A stretch of DNA of 29,517 nt from Bacillota bacterium (GTDB taxonomy: Bacteria; Bacillota; Clostridia; Christensenellales; CAG-138): assembly GCA_023399275.1 (NCBI GenBank), contig JAEWQH010000128.1, forward strand, positions 1 to 29,517, in the 5' to 3' direction. The position numbers and the translations under genes were made by a program. Of this stretch, positions 23,194 to 29,517 are shown piece after piece (positions within the stretch are counted from its first letter, which is position 1; each line of letters starts with the position of its first letter). The notes beneath the pieces are model-generated. The model ran no database searches. It was not told the origin of the DNA and saw nothing but the letters and a program-made list of their open reading frames with translations.

Positions 23194-24642
23194 ATGGGCG
23201 AAGTCAAACTGTTTTCCGGGGCGAGCCTGCCCCTCGAGATGCACAAGGTGCGCGTGGTGCAAAAGCTGAATCTGCTGCCGGTGGAGGCGCGCCAAAAAGC
23301 CATGGCTGCCGCGGGCAACAACACATTTTTGCTGAAGAATGAGGACGTGTTTCTGGATATGCTCACCGACAGCGGCGTCAACGCCATGAGCGACCGCGCC
23401 GTCGCAGCCATGATGGTTGCGGACGACAGCTACGCGGGCAGCGCCACCTACTACCGCCTGGAGCAGAAGATCGGCGAGCTGTTTGGCACCGCCTACTTTC
23501 TCCCCGCGCACCAGGGCCGCGCCTGCGAGAGCATCCTCGCCGAGTCCTTCGTCCGCCCCGGCGACGTGGTGCCGATGAACTTCCACTTCACCACCAGCAA
23601 GGCGCACATCACGCGCGTCGGCGGGCGGGTTGAGGAGCTGCTCACCGACGCAGGGCTCAACCCCGAAAGCGACCTGCCGTTTAAAGGCAACATCGATCTG
23701 GACAAGCTCCGCGCCTGCATCGCGCAAAACGGCAAGGAGCGAATCCCCTTTATCCGCCTCGAGGCGGGCACCAACCTCATCGGCGGGCAGCCCTTCTCTC
23801 TGGAGAATATGACCCGGACGACGCACATCGCCCGCGAGAACGGCATCCCTGTCGTGCTGGACGCAAGCCTGCTGCAGGACAACCTCTATTTCATCAAGAC
23901 CCGCGAGGCAGCCTGCCGCGATATGAGCATCCGCGAGATTACGCGCGCCGTCTGCGCCAACGCGGACATCATCTACTTCTCCGCCCGCAAGCTCGGCTTT
24001 GCGCGCGGCGGAGGCATCGCGATGAACGAGCGCGCCCACTACGAGCGCATGAAGGGCTTCATCACGCTGTTTGAAGGGTTTTTGACCTACGGCGGCATGA
24101 GCGTACGCGAGATGGAGGCCATGACCGTCGGACTCGAAGAGACGATGGACGAAAGCGTCATCTCCCAGGGCCCGCAGTTCATCGCATTTATGGCGCAGGA
24201 GCTGGAAAAGCGCGGCGTGCCCGTCGTCACCCCTCCGGGCGGACTCGGCTGCCACATCAACGCGCGTAAGTTCCTCCCCCATATCGACGACCACGCATAC
24301 CCCGCGGCGGCGCTAGCGGCTGCGGTCTACATCGCGGGCGGCGTGCGCGGCATGGAGCGCGGCACGCTCTCCGAGCAGCGCGAACCCGACGGTACGGAGC
24401 CCATCGCGAGCATGGAGCTGGTGCGCCTCGCGCTCCCGCGGCGCGTATTCACCATGAGTCAGGTGCTCTATGCGGTGGACCGCATCGGTTGGCTCTATGA
24501 GAACCGCCATCTCATTGGCGGGCTGAACTTCGTGGAAGAGCCGGCGACGCTGCGCTTTTTCTTCGGCCGGCTGGAGCCGATCGGAGACTGGCAGCAGAAG
24601 CTGGTTGCAAAGTTCCGCGCGGACTTTGGCGATAGCCTGTAA
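23194..24642 (+). CDS. Tyrosine phenol-lyase-like beta-eliminating lyase (PLP)
   Basis: A 482-residue fold-type I PLP enzyme of the tryptophanase/tyrosine phenol-lyase (TPL) family. PLP lysine is K266 (SARK), with D223, N194, Q107, Y80 and R411 at positions equivalent to catalytic and carboxylate-binding residues of Citrobacter TPL recalled from memory. Specificity points to TPL: R389 (MERG) matches TPL Arg381, F455 (LRFFF) matches Phe448 where tryptophanase has His463, and FTT at 132-134 matches the phenol-binding Thr124 region. TPL reversibly converts tyrosine to phenol, pyruvate and ammonia. Two cofactor-site changes are odd: the usual Arg after D-x-x is L226, and the Lys before K266 is Arg. 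The ATG follows GGAGG. It is monocistronic under the T-box. Confidence 0.85.
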   Translation: MGEVKLFSGASLPLEMHKVRVVQKLNLLPVEARQKAMAAAGNNTFLLKNEDVFLDMLTDSGVNAMSDRAVAAMMVADDSYAGSATYYRLEQKIGELFGTAYFLPAHQGRACESILAESFVRPGDVVPMNFHFTTSKAHITRVGGRVEELLTDAGLNPESDLPFKGNIDLDKLRACIAQNGKERIPFIRLEAGTNLIGGQPFSLENMTRTTHIARENGIPVVLDASLLQDNLYFIKTREAACRDMSIREITRAVCANADIIYFSARKLGFARGGGIAMNERAHYERMKGFITLFEGFLTYGGMSVREMEAMTVGLEETMDESVISQGPQFIAFMAQELEKRGVPVVTPPGGLGCHINARKFLPHIDDHAYPAAALAAAVYIAGGVRGMERGTLSEQREPDGTEPIASMELVRLALPRRVFTMSQVLYAVDRIGWLYENRHLIGGLNFVEEPATLRFFFGRLEPIGDWQQKLVAKFRADFGDSL

Positions 24643-24673
24643 CGCCCGGGCGAAAATAAGCGCAGGACAAGCG

Positions 24674-24709
24674 GCAGGCCCGTTTCGGATGATTCCGAAA
24701 CGGGCCTGC
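24674..24709. terminator. Shared hairpin between convergent genes
   Basis: A perfect 15-bp stem (GCAGGCCCGTTTCGG with its complement) and a 6-base loop lie between the lyase stop and the surface protein stop. Neither side has a long T-run. The position supports bidirectional termination. Confidence 0.72.
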
Positions 24710-24735
24710 GTCATGGATCGATCGTGACCGTGGTC

Positions 24736-27672
24736 TTAGAAGAGGTTGTTTTCGTCGTCCTCGTCCTCTATCCGATCGCCGCGGTTCTTGGTATAGAGCC
24801 AGATGCCGCCGACGATGAGCGCCACCGCGATGAGGATGATCGCCGCAATGAGCCACCCATCCGAACCGAAGCCACCGCCGCTGCCCTCGGGCGAGGCGCT
24901 CGGCGTTGCCAGCGGGGAGACGGTCGCTTCCGGCGTGGGCGACGGGGACGGGCTCACGCTCGCGATATCCCGGTCGAGGAAGACATAGTCCGAGCAGTGC
25001 GTCTGCTCGACCGTCGCCCAGCCCGAGGTATCCACCACCGACGTCTGCTGGAAGGTCAGCGTGTCGTCGTCGTTGAGCAGGTAGTAGTAGAGCGTCTTGC
25101 CCGCGTGCTCCGCCCCGAGGCGGAAGCGGATGCTCGCCTTGCCGGGCAGCTCGCCGCTGTAGTTGAAATGGACCGCCGCCACATACGCATCCCCCGCGAT
25201 CTGCTGCGCCGTCTGCACGGCGATGGAGTTGTTGATCGTGGTGCCGAAGTCATACCAAAGCTGCGTGTAGCTCTGCGTCATCGTGCCCTTGGGGAAGGTG
25301 AACTCCACGTCCTCCTGTTTGATGGTCACATCCTGCGTCTTGTTCCCCTCGGCGAGGCTCTTCATCGTCGAGTAGAGAATGCGGGTATTATCCTGCGTCA
25401 GCGTATAGGTATACAGCGCAGTCGCGCCCGCGTCGTTCGACGCGCTGGGCTTCGGCGTCGTCGTGGTGCTGCTGTCGCTGTCGTCGCTGCCCGACGAGGA
25501 CGCCGAGGTGGACGTCTTGTAGGCTGCGCTTGCGGGCGAGGCCTCCGTGGTCGCCGTCGCCTTATAGCGCTGGTAGAAGGTATAGCTCGTTCCGGACTTC
25601 AGCCCGCTGAAGGTTGCGCTGTCCTGCCAGGTGGTGCCGCCGCGGGAGTATTCGCAGCCTTCCACCGTGTTGAGCACGATCTTCGAGGTCGAGCGGCTGT
25701 AGCGCGTCGGCGCGGCGGGCGCGTTGCCGACATAGTATGCCTTTGCGACCGTGCCAAACGAGCGGGTCACGCTGCCGCCCTGCACGCTGCTCGTCACCTC
25801 CAGCGAAAGCTGGTTGCCGATGTCCGCTGCGCTCACGGCGTAGGCGGTGCCGGTGCCGACGGCAAGCGTGCCGCGCTTCCAGGTGTAGGTGAGCGCGCCG
25901 GTGTTGTTGCTGCCGTCGAGACTCGCGGTGATCGTAATGCCGTAGCGCGCCTCGCCGCTGGCCAGAATCGTGCCCGTCAGCCCGGAAACCGTGGTAAAGT
26001 TCACGCCCGCGCTCGGCGCGGAGGCAAAGGCCGTCGTGCTCTCCGCCTCGCGCTGGTAAAAGGTATAGGTCGAGCCGGCAACGAGGTTGTGGAACGTCGT
26101 CGTATCCTGCCAGTATACGCCGCCGAGCGAATACTGATAGCCCGCGACCGCGTTGAGCGTGATGCTCGTTGCGGTTGCGCTCGCCATGGTCGGCGCGGCG
26201 GGTACGTTCGCATTCTCCGCCTTGAGCACCGCGGCTGTGGATGCGCTCAGCGAGCCGGTCTGTTCGCTCGTCGTGACGATCAGCGTCAGCACCTGCCCGA
26301 TATCCGCGCTGCCGGGCGTATAGGACTGGCCGGTGCCGACGGTGGCGCCGGCGCGCTGCCATGTGTAGGTGATCGTGCCGGAGGCGTTGGAGCCGCTCAG
26401 CGACGCCGTCAACTGTTTGCCGGACTGCGCCGCGCCGGTGATGACCGCGGTGCCGCTGAGGCTGGCCGTGGTTGTAATGGCGGTCTTGGCGCTGTCGTCG
26501 GAGGCGAGCGTCGTAGCCGTCTCCTTCACGCGCTGATAGAAGTCGTAGGCGGTTCCCGCGCTTAAGCCGGTGAACACAGGTTCGTCCTGCCACGCGCCGT
26601 CCGCTCGCTTATACTGATAGCCGCTGAGCGCGGCGAGCGTAACGCTCGTATCCGTCACGCTCTGCGCTGCGGGAGCCGTCACCGTCCCGGTAAACGGCGC
26701 TTTCGCGATCGTGGCGGTGGAGGCGCTCAGCGTGCCGGTCAACGTCGCATCCGTCACATCCAGGCGGATCACCTTGCCGATGTCCGCCTCGACAAGCGTA
26801 TATTGCGTGCCCGCGCCGGCGGAAGCGACCTCGGTCTCGGTCGCGCCGTCCACGCGCACCCATCTGAGCGTGATGCCGCTCGTATCCGTCTGGTTGATGC
26901 CGGAGAGGTCGGCGCTCAGCGTACCGCCGAAGTAAGCGTTGCCGGAGATGGCGGGTGTGCCCGAGAGCGCGCCGGCGGTGCGCTTGAAATAGACCTCAAG
27001 ATCACCTGCAAGCGTGTAGTTGGAAAGATCCAGTCCCGGGGATGCGGCGCCGTTGAGCTTGATCTGCTTCACCACGGTATAGCTGCCGTCCGCGGGGATG
27101 GTGAATACGACCGCCGTCCCGCTCGCAACCGCCTGGCCGCTGACGATGGCGCTTCCGCCCGCCGTTACGGTCTGGTTTGCATTGGTCGTGGTGAACACTA
27201 CGGCAAGCAGGCTACCGTCCGCTGCGGTTGTAAACGACCCCGTCGCCGCCGCGCTTGCATTGCCCGCAGCGTCTGTAAACGCGCCCGCTTCGGCGGTTAT
27301 CGTATAGTTCGCGCCCGCCGCAAGAGAGACCAGCGGCGCTGTGACGTTGAGGAAGTGGCTCAGGTCGTACACGACATACCATGGGCCGAGCGAGGCGTCG
27401 CCGACCAGCGTGCCCGCGTTTGCATTTGCCGTGCAGGTGGTCGTGCCGTCCGAAAGGGTGATGTTCTTTCCGGCAACCGGCGTGACCTTTTCGCTGAGCG
27501 AGAAGATGATCTTCTGGTTTGCCGTCGCCGCGGCCTGCGTTCCGCTCGGCGAATACAGCGTGGCGACCGGCGGCGTGGTATCCTCCTCCGCCAGCGCGGC
27601 CGCGGGCAGAGAGACCGCCAGCGCCAGCACGGCCAGTATCGCGATCCATTTTCTATGTTTGATGAGGTTCAT
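24736..27672 (-). CDS. Large repeat-containing surface protein with C-terminal membrane anchor
   Basis: A 978-residue exported protein. The signal peptide is residues 1-28, cleaved after ALA, followed by a bacterial Ig-like domain (TPPVATLYSPSG..., about 33-150). Three tandem units of about 160 residues follow at 237-403, 405-563 and 565-720, each an Ig-like half ending TGSLSAST-type and a fibronectin-like half with WQD and FYQR motifs. After a Ser/Asp/Thr linker comes a beta-rich domain ending HCSDYVFLDRD. The C-terminus is a Pro/Ser linker, one membrane helix (about 938-960) and an acidic tail DRIEDEDDENN. No LPxTG motif is present. The ATG at 27672 follows GGAAAGGAG; in-frame ATGs upstream would bury the signal peptide. 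Likely roles are adhesion or cell-surface structure; this is inference. Confidence 0.85.
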   Translation of the reverse strand: MNLIKHRKWIAILAVLALAVSLPAAALAEEDTTPPVATLYSPSGTQAAATANQKIIFSLSEKVTPVAGKNITLSDGTTTCTANANAGTLVGDASLGPWYVVYDLSHFLNVTAPLVSLAAGANYTITAEAGAFTDAAGNASAAATGSFTTAADGSLLAVVFTTTNANQTVTAGGSAIVSGQAVASGTAVVFTIPADGSYTVVKQIKLNGAASPGLDLSNYTLAGDLEVYFKRTAGALSGTPAISGNAYFGGTLSADLSGINQTDTSGITLRWVRVDGATETEVASAGAGTQYTLVEADIGKVIRLDVTDATLTGTLSASTATIAKAPFTGTVTAPAAQSVTDTSVTLAALSGYQYKRADGAWQDEPVFTGLSAGTAYDFYQRVKETATTLASDDSAKTAITTTASLSGTAVITGAAQSGKQLTASLSGSNASGTITYTWQRAGATVGTGQSYTPGSADIGQVLTLIVTTSEQTGSLSASTAAVLKAENANVPAAPTMASATATSITLNAVAGYQYSLGGVYWQDTTTFHNLVAGSTYTFYQREAESTTAFASAPSAGVNFTTVSGLTGTILASGEARYGITITASLDGSNNTGALTYTWKRGTLAVGTGTAYAVSAADIGNQLSLEVTSSVQGGSVTRSFGTVAKAYYVGNAPAAPTRYSRSTSKIVLNTVEGCEYSRGGTTWQDSATFSGLKSGTSYTFYQRYKATATTEASPASAAYKTSTSASSSGSDDSDSSTTTTPKPSASNDAGATALYTYTLTQDNTRILYSTMKSLAEGNKTQDVTIKQEDVEFTFPKGTMTQSYTQLWYDFGTTINNSIAVQTAQQIAGDAYVAAVHFNYSGELPGKASIRFRLGAEHAGKTLYYYLLNDDDTLTFQQTSVVDTSGWATVEQTHCSDYVFLDRDIASVSPSPSPTPEATVSPLATPSASPEGSGGGFGSDGWLIAAIILIAVALIVGGIWLYTKNRGDRIEDEDDENNLF
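25504..26964 (-). repeat. Three tandem ~160-residue protein repeats
   Basis: Each unit has a strand-rich half with ADIG (TLVEADIGK, TPGSADIGQ, AVSAADIGN) and a second half with a WQD then FYQR pattern (GAWQDEPVF, VYWQDTTTF, TTWQDSATF). The units are similar in plan but clearly diverged in sequence, so this is an old expansion with little risk of DNA-level slippage. Confidence 0.85.
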
Positions 27673-27833
27673 ATGCGCTCCTTTCCGCAGCGCGGCGGAA
27701 AGTCGGCTGCCGCGCGCAGTGGGTTCCTGTTTGTGTTTTTTCATAAGATACATTTGCTTTCCCGCGGCGGGAGTCCGGCGGGAGAGCGGCGGATAAACCG
27801 GGTTTCGTGGGCGAACAGGCGCATCTCTGCCTC

Positions 27834-27862
27834 AGTATGACACAATCATTTTTCGATTGCAA
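27834..27862 (-). promoter_or_regulatory. Possible promoter of the surface protein gene
   Basis: TTGCAA (27857-27862) and CATACT (27834-27839) are 17 bases apart on the minus strand in an AT-rich patch. Each matches four of six consensus bases. The leader would be about 155 bases and contains CCCGCCGCGGG near 27760-27770, but no riboswitch I recognise. The rest of the gap to 27995 is AT-rich and empty. Confidence 0.5.
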
Positions 27863-27995
27863 ACCGCCAAACGCCCTTCTATCTGCAACACTGCGCAAAT
27901 CCCCAAATCGTTGCAGAGTGTTTGCAATTTCTTCCGATTTTTTCAAATGCCGCCGTTTCATGGCGCACGTTTCGCGCAGTATCCGGAGACGGCAA

Positions 27996-28020
27996 GGCCC
28001 GCCGGTTTTGCCGGCGGGCC
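27996..28020 (-). terminator. Terminator hairpin after rsfS
   Basis: A perfect 10-bp stem, GGCCCGCCGG with its complement, and a 5-base loop lie about 30 bp past the rsfS stop. Flanking GGCAA/TTGCC-like sequence may extend it. The T-tail is short (TTGCCGTCT on the minus strand). Confidence 0.68.
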
Positions 28021-28051
28021 GTTCGTGCTTGCCGCTATAAAAAACGCCGGA

Positions 28052-28459
28052 TTACTGCTGCCGCTCGCTTTTCAGCCGCGCGGCTTCGCGCGCTTCCTCT
28101 TCCTTTTGCTGCGAGTAGCGAATCGCGCTGTCGTTCTCGTCCCAGAGGCGCTCCATATTGTAATACTTGCGCTCGTCCGGGTAGAAGATATGCACGAGGA
28201 TATCCGCAAAATCGAGCACGATCCATTTCCCCTCGCCGTATCCCTCGCTGCGACGCAGCGTAAGCCCGAGCTGTTCCGCCTTGGCCTCCACCTCTTCCGC
28301 CAGCGCCTTTACCTGCTGCACGGCGCGCCCGCTGCAGATGACGAACCAGTCCGCAACGATGGTCTTGTCCGCCACGTGGATGGCGACGATGTCGAGTGCT
28401 TTTTTCTGATAGAGAATGTCGCAGACGCCGAGCGCCTTTTGCTTGATGGCTTCGTTCAA
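28052..28459 (-). CDS. rsfS: Ribosomal silencing factor RsfS
   Basis: A 135-residue RsfS/Iojap protein that binds ribosomal protein L14 on the large subunit and blocks subunit joining when nutrients are short. The family signature is visible in KKALDIVAIHV, TIVADWFVICSG, GYGEGKWIVLDFADILVHIF and ERKYYNMERLW. A Glu/Lys/Arg-rich C-terminal tail (about 115-135) extends past the core. The start is a TTG at 28457-28459 overlapping the NadD-YqeK stop as TTGA, with GGAGGGAAG just upstream; there is no ATG near the start of the conserved region. The overlap implies translational coupling with the upstream gene, and the nadD-yqeK-rsfS order is standard in Firmicutes. Confidence 0.95.
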   Translation of the reverse strand: MNEAIKQKALGVCDILYQKKALDIVAIHVADKTIVADWFVICSGRAVQQVKALAEEVEAKAEQLGLTLRRSEGYGEGKWIVLDFADILVHIFYPDERKYYNMERLWDENDSAIRYSQQKEEEAREAARLKSERQQ

Positions 28460-29517
28460 TTGCTTCCCTCCGTGTCATTGTTTGTTGTTTGCTGCCGCGC
28501 GTCCGGCGCCGCAGCGCCGCGTTGCCTTTGCTCATACCAATCGATCGCCCGCGCCGACGCGGGGTGCGCCCGCCCGCCTTTTTGCTCGACCAGCCGCGAG
28601 ACGCGCCGGAGCGCATAGCGCATAAACGCATCGATGTCCTCCGTTATGCGGCTGCGGTAGTCCTCCACGCCCGGAAACGCGCGCGTAGGCTCGATGAGAT
28701 CCGCCGCATAGATCAGCGCGTCGAAATCCGTCATGCCCCAATCCCCCGTGGTATGCAGGCGGATGGCGCGGAGGATGGCCTCGTCCGTCACGCCATATTC
28801 CATCTTTGCCAGCACCGCGCCCGCAAACGCATGGTAGACGGGGGCGATCCCCGTCTCGTCGCCGGAGAGCACCTCCTGCGCGCGCGGATCAAGGCACTTT
28901 GCGCAGTCGTGCAGCAGCGCGGCGATCCGAGCCCTTTGCGCATCCTGCCCCCACAAAACACAAAGCCTCTCCGCCGCGCGCATGGCGCCGCAGACGTGGC
29001 TGTAGCGTTTGGGAACGAGCGCCGCACGGCATTTTTCCTGCAGGGCGCGCAGCGTCTGCGGGAAATACGCCCCGCCTTCGTAGATCGCCTGCTCCACGCG
29101 CTCGGGCAAAAGCCCCTCCACCGGAAGCCCCTCCGCCAGCCGCCGCCGGATCTGCGTGGAAGAGACCGCGTCCGCCTTGGCGGAGAGCAGCGTCACCCGC
29201 GCGCCATAGCGCTCGCGCAGCATCTGCGCAGCCTCGGCGTCGTCGCGGTCGATGCCCACGCGCGGCACGCAGAGCACCTCCGCCAGCCGCAGCACCTCCG
29301 CAGGCTCATGCCAGTTTGGCAGATCCGCCAGCGTATCGCTGCCGACGATGTTGAAAAGCTCCGCACAGGGGTTTTCCTCCCGCAGCTCGCGCAGCGTATA
29401 GAGCGTATAGCTCCGCCCCCCGCGCAAGATCTCCCGATCGCCCGCGATCAGCCGGTCCTCCCTGGCAAGCGCGATCTGCACGAGGCGGAGGCGCTCACTT
29501 GCGGAAACACCCTCGTC
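28456..29517 (-). CDS. nadD: NadD-YqeK fusion: nicotinate-nucleotide adenylyltransferase plus HD hydrolase (5' end outside window)
   Basis: The frame is open to the right edge (SASERLRLVQIALARED near the cut), so the true N-terminus with the nucleotide-binding GxFxPxHxGH part is missing. NadD features seen are IVGSDTLADLPNWHEPAEVL, VPRVGIDRDD and VSSTQIRRRLAEGLPVEGLLP, the ISST-type C-terminal motif. This is directly followed by a YqeK-type HD domain: RYSHVCGAMRAAERL, ALLHDCAKCLDP, HAFAGAVLAKMEYG and LIYAADLIEPTR. NadD makes nicotinate adenine dinucleotide; YqeK proteins hydrolyse diadenosine tetraphosphate symmetrically. One continuous chain carries both, a fusion seen in several Clostridia. 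The C-terminus is a Gln/Asn-rich tail that overlaps the rsfS start. Confidence 0.92.
   Translation of the reverse strand, partial: DEGVSASERLRLVQIALAREDRLIAGDREILRGGRSYTLYTLRELREENPCAELFNIVGSDTLADLPNWHEPAEVLRLAEVLCVPRVGIDRDDAEAAQMLRERYGARVTLLSAKADAVSSTQIRRRLAEGLPVEGLLPERVEQAIYEGGAYFPQTLRALQEKCRAALVPKRYSHVCGAMRAAERLCVLWGQDAQRARIAALLHDCAKCLDPRAQEVLSGDETGIAPVYHAFAGAVLAKMEYGVTDEAILRAIRLHTTGDWGMTDFDALIYAADLIEPTRAFPGVEDYRSRITEDIDAFMRYALRRVSRLVEQKGGRAHPASARAIDWYEQRQRGAAAPDARQQTTNNDTEGSN

Noticed and set aside
23194..24642. Simple tryptophanase annotation for the lyase
   Set aside because: R389 in MERG and F455 in LRFFF match tyrosine phenol-lyase rather than the Ile396/His463 pattern of tryptophanase, and the leader has no Trp codon in the 3' half of stem I.
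1..29517. CRISPR arrays, insertion sequences, prophage or integrative element genes
   Set aside because: No regularly spaced repeats, transposase, integrase or phage structural motifs were found on either strand.

Overview
The window looks like a chromosomal segment of a GC-rich Firmicute, most likely a gut-type member of the Clostridia. The support is AGGAGG-type ribosome binding sites on most genes, classical sigma-A promoters, a T-box leader, energy-coupling factor (ECF) and BmpA/Nup-type transporters, and the NadD-YqeK/RsfS block. Almost every gene is on the minus strand. No tRNA, rRNA, insertion sequence, phage gene or CRISPR array was seen.

Layout. (1) 1-3127, minus: ribokinase-family sugar kinase, flavodoxin-fold NAD(P)H oxidoreductase, zinc alcohol dehydrogenase and an M20 amidohydrolase that runs off the left edge. 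A uridine phosphorylase-type gene (3289-4032, plus) diverges from this operon. (2) 4091-11072, minus: a complete nucleoside ABC importer (BMP lipoprotein, double ATPase, two permeases) followed by two different nucleoside hydrolases. A strong promoter lies in front of the lipoprotein gene, and a hairpin lies between the lipoprotein and ATPase genes. (3) 11546-17541, minus: a lipoprotein polysaccharide deacetylase, then an ECF transporter (fused double ATPase, EcfT, UPF0397-type S component) interleaved with two DUF62 S-adenosylmethionine hydrolase/adenosyltransferase homologues. (4) 17853-19130, plus: HtrA-type serine protease, followed by a hairpin-rich intergenic stretch. (5) 19531-22570, minus: zinc-ribbon membrane protein, a 100-residue unknown protein and a flavin reductase-like protein. 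(6) 22755-24642, plus: promoter, T-box leader and a beta-eliminating lyase with tyrosine phenol-lyase-type specificity residues. (7) 24736-27672, minus: a large repeat-containing surface protein with a C-terminal membrane anchor. (8) 28052-29517, minus: RsfS and a NadD-YqeK fusion cut by the right edge.

How it fits together. Regions 1-3 share a nucleoside/ribose theme. Nucleosides are imported, cleaved by two hydrolases or a phosphorylase, and the ribose can be phosphorylated by the ribokinase. The neighbouring ECF/DUF62 operon could add adenosine and methionine by hydrolysing SAM or a related adenosyl compound; this link is inference. The two most interesting loci are the ECF transporter with two catalytically intact DUF62 genes, and the T-box leader in front of a tyrosine phenol-lyase-like gene.
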